64,000 nt of DNA from Elusimicrobiaceae bacterium (lineage in GTDB: Bacteria > Elusimicrobiota > Elusimicrobia > Elusimicrobiales > Elusimicrobiaceae): the NCBI GenBank assembly GCA_017534965.1, contig JAFXVA010000038.1:1-64000 (forward strand). The letters run 5' to 3'. Below, piece after piece: positions 1-7,899 of this stretch; the first letter of the stretch is position 1, and every line of letters starts with the position of its first letter. The notes below the pieces were generated by a model. It searched no databases and was not told the DNA's origin. It saw only the letters and a list, made by a program, of their open reading frames with translations. Both the position numbers and the translations under genes were made by a program.

Positions 1-5
1 CTCCG

Positions 6-43
6 ATAAATTTTAAATCCCGCTTTTGCGGGGTTTAAATTTA
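6..43. terminator. Bidirectional terminator-like hairpin at left edge
   Basis: A near-perfect palindrome (about 17-bp arms, TTTT loop, CCCGC/GCGGG core with A/T-rich flanks). The same design lies just downstream of tRNA-Ser at 16322-16356. The first five bases, CTCCG, match the 3' end of that tRNA region, so a tRNA gene on the plus strand probably ends just left of the window (inference). Confidence 0.6.
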
Positions 44-95
44 TAGAGAATGGAGCGATACCAACTGCTTGGTATCGTATCGGGATTTGAAAAGT
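44..95 (+). repeat. Truncated tRNA-like repeat element (copy C)
   Basis: After the hairpin come GGAG, an 8-bp stem CGATACCA/TGGTATCG around the loop ACTGCT, then CGGGATTTGAA. This repeats the order seen on the minus strand in copies A and B next to tRNA-Ser at 15981-16318: GGAG, variable stem with ACTGCT loop, CGGGATTCGAA. The copy appears to break off after this point, where the downstream gene's 3' end begins. Confidence 0.55.
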
Positions 96-527
96 TTATT
101 TGTGTACTAAACTTAAAATTGTATTTATTTTATCTTCTGATAAAAAAGCTATCTCTAAAATAGTTTTAGATTTTTCTTGATATTCACTAGATTCTGGTAA
201 AGTTTTAACGACTAAAACATGACTAAATAAAATTTGTTTTTGTTCAAATATAAATTTATTATAAGGCAAACACAAGCCTTGCCCTATAGCACTTATAATT
301 ATCATTTTTTCATAAACCTCTATTTTTAATGGCCTCATTCGGAATGATAGCAGTCCAAATTTAAAATTTCCTGATAACCAACTATAATTATGTAAAGGAT
401 AAGGATATTTCTGTTTTAATTCAGAATATTTATCTGGTAAAAAAGTAGCGGAAAATGTTTTAGCCATTATAAAACATAAAAATACAAAACCTATAATAAC
501 TAGCGGAAGAATATATATGGCATCCAT
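96..527 (-). CDS. Hypothetical membrane-anchored protein
   Basis: A 143-residue protein with one strongly hydrophobic N-terminal helix (about residues 5-24), then a soluble mixed alpha/beta part. No family is recognised. The architecture (membrane helix, then a short domain with alternating hydrophobic strands such as IEVYEKMIIISA) resembles the small PH-like membrane proteins at 14176-15904, but no motif is shared clearly enough to claim homology. Start is ATG with an AGGAGA-like site just upstream. It stands alone between a tRNA-like repeat and the repeat-rich intergenic region. Confidence 0.55.
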   Translation of the reverse strand: MDAIYILPLVIIGFVFLCFIMAKTFSATFLPDKYSELKQKYPYPLHNYSWLSGNFKFGLLSFRMRPLKIEVYEKMIIISAIGQGLCLPYNKFIFEQKQILFSHVLVVKTLPESSEYQEKSKTILEIAFLSEDKINTILSLVHK

Positions 528-589
528 TTTCTTTTCTCCTTTTCATTTTATTATAACATTTAATAGTTTTTTTACAAAAATATTAAGCT

Positions 590-827
590 AAACAGAGCAA
601 ATTTTTTTAGCGAGTATTTTGCGTTTAGAAATTTGCAAAATAGAGCATATAATTTTTAGCAAGGATTTTAGAACAAAAACATCAGATCAAACAGAGCGCA
701 ATTTTTTGCAAAGATTTTGTGTTTAGATAAGGCGCAAGGAGCGAAGCATATCCCGAGCGGGCGGTAGCCCCGTATATGTGAGCGACGAGCAACGCAATAT
801 AAACACAAAAGCTGCTGTAAAAAAAGA
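590..827. repeat. Composite dispersed repeat, copy 1 (three direct repeats plus palindrome)
   Basis: Three units of roughly 35-40 nt (near 590, 641 and 689) share the pattern AGAGCA, a T-run, GC[AG]A[AG], GATTTTG and GTTTAG. They are followed by an inverted repeat whose outer arms TTTTGTGTTTA and TAAACACAAAA (about 716-810) enclose a GC-rich tip containing GAGCGGGCGG and GCCCCGTAT. The element ends with CAAAAGCTGCTGTAAAAA, against the stop codon of the minus-strand gene at 828. A second full copy lies at 51050-51305. The 300-base stretch 528-827 holds nothing else that I see. Confidence 0.6.
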
Positions 828-1553
828 TTAGAACCTTACTCCCAAAGAGGCCTCGGCGCCAAGCCCATAGTGATTATAATTTGCCGCCAAACTTAAATCA
901 AGATAAGAAGGTAATTTAAAATTAAAACCGACGACACCTTTGGGGGTGGTAACAAATTCCCTGCGACCGATTAAAGAAGCATCATCGGCACTTTCAACGG
1001 TAAGTTTAGCATAATCAACACCGGCACCGATATAAGGCACAACATAAGGCGTTTTAAAAGATAAAGCCAAACTTGCGCTATATTGAGTAATAGAAAAATC
1101 TCTATGCACGCCGTTTTGGGCCATAATAACAAGCATAGGTTGGAAAGTATATAAAATCTCTGTAGGCTTTGTTATACCCCATTTTAAACCGCCACCGGCA
1201 ATAGTCAGGCCATCCCAAGAAGTTGCGCGGACAAAGCCATCTATACGGAAAGGAAGGCCAATTTCCCCTTGAATTAAAGGCATAAACTTGCCTGCATCAT
1301 CACGGCCAAAAGCGGTATTATATTTGTTTGGGCGTGGCATATAAACGCCATGGGCTGCGAGCTGAAAACCGCCCCATCCCAAAATGCGCCCCGTAGTATA
1401 ACTGGAAGAACCCAAAAGACCACTTATATCTTTAGCAAAATGGCGCACATTTTGCGGTGTTGCATAAGTGGAAAAAGCATCAAAATCAAGTTCTTTTGCG
1501 TTAAGAATAAAAGCACAAGAAATAAAACAAATAAATAAAATTAATTTTTTCAT
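828..1553 (-). CDS. Secreted outer-membrane beta-barrel-like protein
   Basis: A 241-residue protein with a clear Sec signal peptide (MKK, hydrophobic core, cleavage near NA-KE at residue 19-20). The mature part is rich in alternating polar/aromatic/glycine segments such as VVPYIGAGVDYAKL and SLAANYNHYGLGAEASLGVRF, and it ends in a terminal phenylalanine. That is the typical signature of a small outer-membrane beta-barrel inserted by BamA. No specific family is recognised. It is the last gene of the minus-strand run that starts with ileS, 8 nt after the DUF192 gene; the composite repeat follows directly. Confidence 0.65.
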   Translation of the reverse strand: MKKLILFICFISCAFILNAKELDFDAFSTYATPQNVRHFAKDISGLLGSSSYTTGRILGWGGFQLAAHGVYMPRPNKYNTAFGRDDAGKFMPLIQGEIGLPFRIDGFVRATSWDGLTIAGGGLKWGITKPTEILYTFQPMLVIMAQNGVHRDFSITQYSASLALSFKTPYVVPYIGAGVDYAKLTVESADDASLIGRREFVTTPKGVVGFNFKLPSYLDLSLAANYNHYGLGAEASLGVRF

Positions 1554-1560
1554 AAAATCC

Positions 1561-1899
1561 TCAGTCGGTAAATTTAATAAAATCCCCTTCGTTTAAATCT
1601 TTTATTGCCCCAGCGGCAACTTCAAGCGTATATAAAGATTTTAGCACTATTGGACTAAAATGCCAAGCCCCCATATTTTTTATAATTTTTAAAACTTTTA
1701 AATCTTTGGATATAAAGACAACATCAATAGCAAAACGCATAAAACAAGTGTGTATTTGCGAGCAAGGTTTTAAGACGATACCTTGCCCTTTTTTTAGCCC
1801 TTTCTTGCCAAGAAGCCCGATAAGACGGCCAAGATAACTATCCTTCATTTCCAAATTATCAGCAATAATTTTGCCTGTTTTGGCATTTATACACTTCAT
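1561..1899 (-). CDS. DUF192 family protein
   Basis: A 112-residue protein matching the DUF192 (COG1430) pattern: LGRLIGLLGKKGL near residues 23-35, CSQIHTCFMRFAIDVVFIS (small-residue and phenylalanine core with the conserved Asp before VVF) near 47-65, and LEVAAGAIKDLNEGD at the C-terminus. Function of the family is unknown; members are often secreted or associated with envelope genes. This copy has no signal peptide. It overlaps the upstream hypothetical gene by 4 nt, so the two are translationally coupled. Confidence 0.8.
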   Translation of the reverse strand: MKCINAKTGKIIADNLEMKDSYLGRLIGLLGKKGLKKGQGIVLKPCSQIHTCFMRFAIDVVFISKDLKVLKIIKNMGAWHFSPIVLKSLYTLEVAAGAIKDLNEGDFIKFTD

Positions 1900-2426
1900 A
1901 TTTTATTATCTATAAGTTCTTTTGTGTTCTTTAAGATAAAAGTGCGAACTTCGGCTTTATAATTTTTATCTAAAAATTTTAAATCTTGCGGAAAAGAAAC
2001 CCTGTAAATATCTTTTTTGCCCTTTTTATACTTTGAAGCAAAAACAATAATATCTAAACTATTATCAAAACTTACTTGGCAAAGAACACTAGAAGATTCT
2101 TTTATTTTACGAGCAGAAACTATTTTTAAAATTGGCTTTTGACAAATAGTTTTTGTATTTACTTTTGCTATCCCTTCAATAGTATTTTTGATTTTTGAGT
2201 CAAGTTCCTTAGAAGTTATGGCAAGATTTTTATAACCGCTGACTTCGCGCGGCATTTGTAAAACAGAACCAAAAGATTTTTTAACTAGAGCAATATTTTC
2301 TATTTTAAATAACTTACAAAAAATTATTTTATAATCGCCATCTTGCTGTTTTTGAACACCGCTTATTTCTAAAGAAAAAGCAAGCGACGGCAAAAACAGC
2401 AAGACAAAGATTAAAAGTTTAGTCAT
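1896..2426 (-). CDS. Hypothetical secreted protein
   Basis: A protein of about 176 residues starting at MTKLLIF, preferred over an ATG 15 nt upstream because it gives a compact signal peptide (hydrophobic LLIFVLLFLPSLAFS, cleavage after AFS near residue 17). The mature domain is Lys-rich with repeated beta-type segments and two cysteines. No family is recognised. It overlaps the 3' end of efp by 8 nt and the 5' end of the DUF192 gene by 4 nt, so it is co-translated with both. It is probably periplasmic, by the signal peptide only. Confidence 0.6.
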   Translation of the reverse strand: MTKLLIFVLLFLPSLAFSLEISGVQKQQDGDYKIIFCKLFKIENIALVKKSFGSVLQMPREVSGYKNLAITSKELDSKIKNTIEGIAKVNTKTICQKPILKIVSARKIKESSSVLCQVSFDNSLDIIVFASKYKKGKKDIYRVSFPQDLKFLDKNYKAEVRTFILKNTKELIDNKI

Positions 2427-2985
2427 TAACCCTTTCCACATAAGAATCGGTGCGGGTATCTATGCGGATTTTATCGCCTTCGTTAATAAATAAAGGCACT
2501 TTAATTTCAAGACCGGATTCAAGGGTAGCGGGTTTTGTCATATTGGCAACGGTATCGCCTTTAACACCCGGGACGGTGGAAACGACTTTTAAATCAACTT
2601 TTATCGGAAGTTCAATATTGAAAAGTTGCCCTTCAATAAAAAGGCCCATAACTTCCATATTGTCAATTAAATATTTGAGTTGTTGTTTAAGTTTTTCCGC
2701 CGGAACTGCAATTTGTTCATAGGTGGCAGAGTCCATAAAATAGACCATATCGCCTTCTTTATAAAGATAGCTGTGAGGGCGTTTTTCAATTTCAATTTCT
2801 TTAAATTTATCTTCGGGGCGGTAGCTGGTTTCAATAATAGAACCTGTGTTTAAATTGCGAAGTTTAACACGGACAACCGCTCTTGCTTGGCTTTTGCGGT
2901 GGTGTTGATATTCAATAATTTCTACCATTTCGCCGTTTTCGTTTTCAAAGATTAAACCTTCTCTAAAGTCTGGTGTTCCAATCAT
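2419..2985 (-). CDS. efp: Elongation factor P
   Basis: A 188-residue protein of standard EF-P length with the three beta-barrel domains. It contains the KLRNLNTG segment, RPEDKF, and the C-terminal signature GLEIKVPLFINEGDKIRIDTR. EF-P binds next to the peptidyl-tRNA and relieves ribosome stalling at polyproline. The domain-I loop reads H-R-K-S-Q33-A-R-A. Aligned without gaps to the E. coli loop PGKGQAFA, the modified Lys34 position falls on Gln33, with Lys31 two residues earlier. If right, the usual EpmA lysylation or rhamnosylation could not act at the tip. It follows the M24B peptidase gene by 12 nt, a frequent pepP-efp type linkage. Confidence 0.93.
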   Translation of the reverse strand: MIGTPDFREGLIFENENGEMVEIIEYQHHRKSQARAVVRVKLRNLNTGSIIETSYRPEDKFKEIEIEKRPHSYLYKEGDMVYFMDSATYEQIAVPAEKLKQQLKYLIDNMEVMGLFIEGQLFNIELPIKVDLKVVSTVPGVKGDTVANMTKPATLESGLEIKVPLFINEGDKIRIDTRTDSYVERVND

Positions 2986-2997
2986 AATTTCTCCTTT

Positions 2998-4032
2998 TTA
3001 TTTTGTTAAGATTTTTGCGCCTTTTGGGGTTAAAACAAAAGTATCTTCATACCTAATACCAAATTTTCCGTCGTAATATACACCCGGTTCTATGGTAAAG
3101 ACGCTGTTATTTTTAAGCAAATCTTGGCTTTTAGGGCTTAAATAGGGTTTTTGGTGTATTTTTAGCCCGAGGCCATGACCTAAACTATGGATAAAGGCCT
3201 TGCTGTAAGAACCGGCTTTATCCATAAAATCGCGAGCGGCATTATCAAGAGTTGTTGCTTTTACCTTATCTTTAGCAAGCGTTGCACAATAATCGTGAGT
3301 ATCTTTCATTAAATCAAAAAGTTTCTGCCACTCTTTACTGACTTTACTTCCATACCACCAACTTCTTGTAATATCAGAGCAATAACCTTTATAACGACAA
3401 CCGAAATCAACTAAAACAGGTTCGTTTTGTTTTAATTTTCTATCGCTATTATGGTGGTGTGGGTTTGCGGTATTTTCGCCAAAAGCTAAAATTGTATCAA
3501 AAGCAAGGCCTTGCCCGCCGAGTTTTTGCATAATACTTTCAAGAAGGGCAGCCCCTTGTTTTTCCGTCATACCGGCTTTTAATTGTTTTTGAAATATTTT
3601 AAAAGCGCTTGCGGAAATATGACAAGCTTTGGTAATTAATTTTAACTCACTTTGTGTTTTAACATCTTGGGCTTGCTCCAAAAAATTAGGCAAGGTTTTA
3701 AAACCTGACTCGGCAAGTGTCGTGCCTTGAATATAAGGCGCTAAAGTGGAATCAAAGGCCTTATTTTTAAATTTGCTTGCTTTCTTACAAACATCTTCAA
3801 TATCAAGACTATCAACTAAAGTTAAATAAGGGGCTTTGCGCTTTAAATCGCCTGCATACATTTTTTTGGTAAAGCAATAAGCTTTTGTTTGGGTAATTAA
3901 CAAATAGGCATCACCGGAACTATAAAAAAAGAAATCGGTAAGATATCTTATTGAGTCATTATCCAAGACGCAAAAAGCCTGTATATTTTCCTTTTTAAGT
4001 AATTTTTGGAATTGTTTTAATTTCTCGTTCAT
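2998..4032 (-). CDS. M24B aminopeptidase P family (Xaa-Pro peptidase), copy 1
   Basis: A 344-residue metallopeptidase of the pita-bread fold with an N-terminal creatinase-like domain (about 1-120) and a C-terminal catalytic domain. All five metal ligands are visible: Asp in LVDFG, Asp in CSDITR, His in LGHGLG (about 286), Glu in IEPG (about 315) and Glu in RYED (about 329). The family removes N-terminal residues preceding proline, in the cytoplasm. It overlaps a paralogue (4029-5075) by 4 nt; the tandem pair sits upstream of efp, whose product also deals with proline-rich peptides. Confidence 0.9.
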   Translation of the reverse strand: MNEKLKQFQKLLKKENIQAFCVLDNDSIRYLTDFFFYSSGDAYLLITQTKAYCFTKKMYAGDLKRKAPYLTLVDSLDIEDVCKKASKFKNKAFDSTLAPYIQGTTLAESGFKTLPNFLEQAQDVKTQSELKLITKACHISASAFKIFQKQLKAGMTEKQGAALLESIMQKLGGQGLAFDTILAFGENTANPHHHNSDRKLKQNEPVLVDFGCRYKGYCSDITRSWWYGSKVSKEWQKLFDLMKDTHDYCATLAKDKVKATTLDNAARDFMDKAGSYSKAFIHSLGHGLGLKIHQKPYLSPKSQDLLKNNSVFTIEPGVYYDGKFGIRYEDTFVLTPKGAKILTK

Positions 4033-5075
4033 TTTATTTGTTTAATACCTCTTTTTGTCATATAAAAACAATCTTCCCAGCGGACGCCGTATTTACCTTC
4101 AAGATAAATGCCCGGTTCTACACTGAAACAATAATTTTCTAAAATCTTATCCTCATTGATTTGACTGATATCGGAAAGCTCGTGATCTTGCATACCGATA
4201 CCATGGCCTGTTCTATGGGTAAAATATTTGCCGTATCCGGCTTTTTCTATAATACTTCTTGAAATATTATCAATTTGAGCGCCACTCATTTTGATTTTTG
4301 CTTTTTTTACTACTTCATCGTGGGCATATTTTACTATAGATAAAATTGTTTTATATTCTTTAGGGGCTTTAGGACCAAACCAAAAACAACGCGTCATATC
4401 GGCGCAATATTCTTGATATTTTGCGCCCCAATCAAATAAAACTGCGGTATTGTTAGTTAATTTTGTATTGTCACAAAGGTGATGGGGATTGGCCGTATTT
4501 GCGCCAAAAGAAACCATCAATTCAAAAGAATAACCTTGCCCGCCAAGTCTATTCATTTCATCTTCAAGTTTGCGTTTTAACTCAATTTCCGTAATGCCTA
4601 CCTTTACATATTTTTGAATATTTTTATAGGCCTGCATTGAAATTTGGGTAGCTTTACGCATAAGTTTAAGTTCTTCTTCTGTTTTTGTTGTTCTTAGAAG
4701 GGAAATTAAGGAAGAAGATTCTTTAAAACCGGCTTTTAAATAGAGTTTTCCTGCAGAATATAATTCTTTATTTTCATCAAAGGCAAGTTTTTTAAGATTT
4801 AATTTTTTTGCTTCTTTTACAAGAGCTGCGGGGCGGTTTTTATCTTCGCTGATAAAAAGGGCCTCTTTATATTTGCTTTTAAAAGAATTTTCGTATAAAC
4901 TGCGGGAAAAAACAATTATTTGTTTTAAGGTGATAAGTAAAACAGATTCATCCTCGTGAAAAAAATCCCCAAGGAAATATTTTGTATCCGTAAAATCAGT
5001 TATTATAAGACCTTCAAGTTTATTTTTTTTAAGTAAATTTCTTAAATTTTTTAGTTTAGTGGTATTTATTCTCAT
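4029..5075 (-). CDS. M24B aminopeptidase P family, copy 2
   Basis: About 348 residues starting at MRINTTKLKNL; a longer reading frame to 5117 exists but the extra N-terminus overlaps the ABC-F gene and has no family counterpart. Ligands are intact: Asp in LFDWG, Asp in CADMTR, His in TGHGIG, Glu in VEPG and Glu in RWED. It is a paralogue of the next gene, with the same two-domain layout and the shared segment GANTANPHH. The start lies 7 nt after the ABC-F stop. A TTTGC-TATAAT box at 5082-5092 lies so close to the ATG that a near-leaderless transcript is possible, but cotranscription with the ABC-F gene is equally likely. Confidence 0.88.
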   Translation of the reverse strand: MRINTTKLKNLRNLLKKNKLEGLIITDFTDTKYFLGDFFHEDESVLLITLKQIIVFSRSLYENSFKSKYKEALFISEDKNRPAALVKEAKKLNLKKLAFDENKELYSAGKLYLKAGFKESSSLISLLRTTKTEEELKLMRKATQISMQAYKNIQKYVKVGITEIELKRKLEDEMNRLGGQGYSFELMVSFGANTANPHHLCDNTKLTNNTAVLFDWGAKYQEYCADMTRCFWFGPKAPKEYKTILSIVKYAHDEVVKKAKIKMSGAQIDNISRSIIEKAGYGKYFTHRTGHGIGMQDHELSDISQINEDKILENYCFSVEPGIYLEGKYGVRWEDCFYMTKRGIKQIK

Positions 5076-5082
5076 AAATATA

Positions 5083-6924
5083 TTATAGCAAAGGTTCGAG
5101 CATGCTTGATAAATCAAGCCATTTGTTTTCCGTTTCGCTAATCTCCTTATTTAAAAAGGCAAGTTCTATACTAAGTTGACTATCGTAATTTTGAATTAAA
5201 CTTTTCTCAAGCATTTCTTTTTGCTTAGTTAAGTTTTCAAGCTTCTTTTCAAGAATTTTCATTTCTTTTTTAATAGGGGCTGCCTGCGCGCGAAGTTGGG
5301 CTGCTGCGCGGCGTTTTTGTGCTTGCGCGCCCCCTTGCGCCTTTTCCTTTGAAGAGGCCTTGCCCCAATTTCTAAGAATATAATTTTTATAATCTTCCAT
5401 ATCGCCGTCATAAGAAGATATTTGATGATTTTCCACGAGTAAAAGTCTATCGCAGACGGCTTCAATAATATGAAAATCGTGCGTTACCAAAATAACTGCG
5501 CCGTTATAATTATTTAAAGCTTCTATCAAAGCCCTGCGCGAAACAATATCAAGGTGGTTTGTGGGCTCGTCAAGAATTAAAATATGAGGATTATCAATAG
5601 TTATTAAAGAAAGTAAAAGGCGGCTCTTTTCCCCCCCGGAAAGTTTTTCTATAAGCGTATCTGCTTTAGACTTTTCAAGACCAAAAGAAGCAAGATGCGT
5701 GTAAACTTGCGCTTCTTTTGCTTCAAGCATTTTTTCGCGGGCAAGTTCATAGGGCGTTTTTTCAATATCTAAAAGTTCGGTTTGATGCTGGGCAAAATAA
5801 GCAATTTTTAATTTACGGGCATAAGTCATTTTGCCACTTTGAGAAGCAATTTGACCGCTTAAAAGTTTTGCAAAAGTTGATTTTCCGTTGCCGTTGGCAC
5901 CAAGAAGTGCAATTTTATCATCTTGGGAAATACTTAAATTGATATCTTTTAAAACGATTTTATCGCCATATCCGCAGGAAACATTTTCAAGAGTAAATAA
6001 ATAAGAATCTAAAATCTGTGCCTCAGGGAAGGTAAAGCGAACACTGCGCTCTATCGGTATTTTTGGAGCGTCGCCAAGGCGTTCAAGCATTTTTAAACGG
6101 CTTTGCGCCTGTTTTGCTTTGGTAGCTTTTGCTCTAAATCTATCAACAAAGGACTGCAAATGACGGCGGGTTTCTTCGTATTTTTTGGCATCTTTTATAA
6201 TTTGCTCGGTTTGCTCGTGGCGTTGGCGTTCATAAGAATCATAATTGCCGTTAAAAACTTTTAGTTTACATTCATCAACTAAAATAATTTTGTCGCAAAT
6301 TTTATTTAAAATATTTCTATCGTGGCTGATAATAATTAAAGTTTTATCAAGTTTTTCTAGGGCGTCTTCAAGCCAGATAGAAGTTTCCAAATCCAAGTGG
6401 TTTGTGGGTTCGTCAAGAAGTAAACAATCTGAAGGCATAAATAAAGCAGCCGCCAGTGCTGCACGCATACGCCAACCGCCTGAAAATTCTTTTAAAGGGC
6501 GGTTTAAATCTTGCTCACTAAAGCCAAGCCCGCCAAGGATGGCACTTGCTCTTGCTGGTGCGCTGTGCGCGCCAAGCGTGTCAAGTTTATCATAAATTTC
6601 AGCCAAACGAACGCCTGTTGGGTTCTTTTCAAGTTCGTCGTAAAGCGCCTTCATTTGCTTATCGGAATTTAAAACATGGTTTAAAATTGTTTGGTTAATA
6701 TCCTTTATATCCTGTTCTACGGAAGCAATACGAATATCTTTTGAAATATTTATTTGCCCGCCATCAGGATATAATTGCCCCAAAATAAGTTTAAATAAAG
6801 TTGTTTTGCCACACCCGTTTAAGCCAACAAGGCCGACTTTGTGCCCTTTATCAATGAAACAAGAAGCATCTTCAAAGATGCTTCTTTTACCGATATGATA
6901 ACTGAGTGCGGAAATGTCTATCAT
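5083..6924 (-). CDS. ABC-F family ATPase (Uup/YheS-like)
   Basis: A 613-residue protein with two ABC domains and no membrane segment. Domain 1 has Walker A GLNGCGKT (34-41), signature FSGGWRMR and Walker B LLLDEPTNHLD. The linker is Lys/Arg-rich and coiled-coil (P-site tRNA interaction motif region). Domain 2 has Walker A GANGNGKS, signature LSGGEKSR and Walker B LILDEPTNHLD. A charged coiled-coil tail starts near residue 530. ABC-F proteins act on the ribosome E site or on tRNA-ribosome complexes; the C-terminal coiled coil favours the Uup/YheS branch. It shares its first base with the last base of the upstream gene. Confidence 0.88.
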   Translation of the reverse strand: MIDISALSYHIGKRSIFEDASCFIDKGHKVGLVGLNGCGKTTLFKLILGQLYPDGGQINISKDIRIASVEQDIKDINQTILNHVLNSDKQMKALYDELEKNPTGVRLAEIYDKLDTLGAHSAPARASAILGGLGFSEQDLNRPLKEFSGGWRMRAALAAALFMPSDCLLLDEPTNHLDLETSIWLEDALEKLDKTLIIISHDRNILNKICDKIILVDECKLKVFNGNYDSYERQRHEQTEQIIKDAKKYEETRRHLQSFVDRFRAKATKAKQAQSRLKMLERLGDAPKIPIERSVRFTFPEAQILDSYLFTLENVSCGYGDKIVLKDINLSISQDDKIALLGANGNGKSTFAKLLSGQIASQSGKMTYARKLKIAYFAQHQTELLDIEKTPYELAREKMLEAKEAQVYTHLASFGLEKSKADTLIEKLSGGEKSRLLLSLITIDNPHILILDEPTNHLDIVSRRALIEALNNYNGAVILVTHDFHIIEAVCDRLLLVENHQISSYDGDMEDYKNYILRNWGKASSKEKAQGGAQAQKRRAAAQLRAQAAPIKKEMKILEKKLENLTKQKEMLEKSLIQNYDSQLSIELAFLNKEISETENKWLDLSSMLEPLL

Positions 6925-7499
6925 TATAATACTTGTTGTAAAACTACAGGCAAACTGCTTTTTGCGGTTTTTTGCGCAGAAATTTTATCAACTCTGTCCT
7001 TAGCTCCTATAATGTTAAAAGTATAGGAAACAATAATTTCTTGGCCGTTATTTTCAATATTTTTTATTTGAAAAAATCCGTCGTTTAGATTGCCATCACT
7101 TTGAACTAAAACTAACATTTCTTTTGAAAAATCTATCTTTTCATTTTCTAAAGAAATAGTATTTTTTATTTTCTGATAATCTTTGGCATTATTGATAATC
7201 TGATATTTTGCAGGGGCTTTTATCATAGTAATCTTTTCTTTTGCAATAGTGGGATCTTCTTGATAATTAATTTGAGAATTATCATAAGAAGGTTGCTCGG
7301 GTATATCAGTTCTATACAAAAGTTCCCCCTGGATATTGGCAAGTTCTGCATCCATAGCAGCTCTATCTGCCTCTAAAAGATCACTCATAGTCTGCGGATC
7401 TTGAACCTTCTTTGTATATTTAGGGTAAAGATAATATTGCCAAAGCAAACCGGCACAGATTACCCCTGCAACAAAAATAATTAAATTATTTGTTTTCAT
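6924..7499 (-). CDS. Membrane-anchored protein with possible PrcB-like C-terminal domain
   Basis: About 191 residues from MKTNNLIIF (an earlier ATG at 7514 lies inside queF). One N-terminal transmembrane helix (about 6-24) is followed by an acidic linker and a C-terminal domain (about 110-191). The DFSKEMLVLVQSD segment and the two-strand layout after it resemble the protease-complex PrcB C-terminal domain (PF14343); this is a weak visual resemblance only. It overlaps queF by 14 nt. Role unknown; likely periplasm-facing. Confidence 0.5.
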   Translation of the reverse strand: MKTNNLIIFVAGVICAGLLWQYYLYPKYTKKVQDPQTMSDLLEADRAAMDAELANIQGELLYRTDIPEQPSYDNSQINYQEDPTIAKEKITMIKAPAKYQIINNAKDYQKIKNTISLENEKIDFSKEMLVLVQSDGNLNDGFFQIKNIENNGQEIIVSYTFNIIGAKDRVDKISAQKTAKSSLPVVLQQVL

Positions 7500-7899
7500 T
7501 TTTCCAAGTTCCAAATTCTGCCGTTATAATAGATTTTAAACCGCCTCTAGGGGTAAATTCACCTATAACTCTTGCACATTTAGGTTGGCAGGCTTTAACA
7601 ACATCATCCAAAATCTTATTTGCGATATTTTCCATAAAAATACCCATATCTCTATATTCCAAAAGATAATATTTTAAAGATTTTAGTTCCAAACAGAGTT
7701 TGTTTGGAATATATTCAATTGTTATAATACCAAAATCAGGCAAACCTGTTTTAGGGCACACGGAAGTAAACTCCGGCAGAACAATTTTTACTAAATAATC
7801 TCTGTTATATTGATTTTCCCAACATTGAATAGCCGGCAAAACCGTATTTGCACCTTTACGGGCATGATCTTTGGTGTAACCAAAATCTATATCATTCAT
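7486..7899 (-). CDS. queF: NADPH-dependent 7-cyano-7-deazaguanine reductase
   Basis: A 137-residue, single-domain (type I) QueF. It reduces the nitrile of preQ0 to the amine of preQ1 on the way to queuosine. The catalytic Cys is in SVCPKTG, followed by the conserved Asp in LPDFG. The ELKSLK and YRDMGIFMEN segments give the substrate pocket, with the Glu of FMEN in the usual position. The preceding residue, often His or Tyr in the family, is Met here. No queC, queD or queE neighbours, so the rest of the pathway is elsewhere. It overlaps the P-type ATPase gene by 8 nt. Confidence 0.92.
   Translation of the reverse strand: MNDIDFGYTKDHARKGANTVLPAIQCWENQYNRDYLVKIVLPEFTSVCPKTGLPDFGIITIEYIPNKLCLELKSLKYYLLEYRDMGIFMENIANKILDDVVKACQPKCARVIGEFTPRGGLKSIITAEFGTWKNENK

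Noticed and set aside
586-830. CRISPR array
   Set aside because: Only three imperfect units with short irregular gaps, followed by a palindrome; no cas genes.
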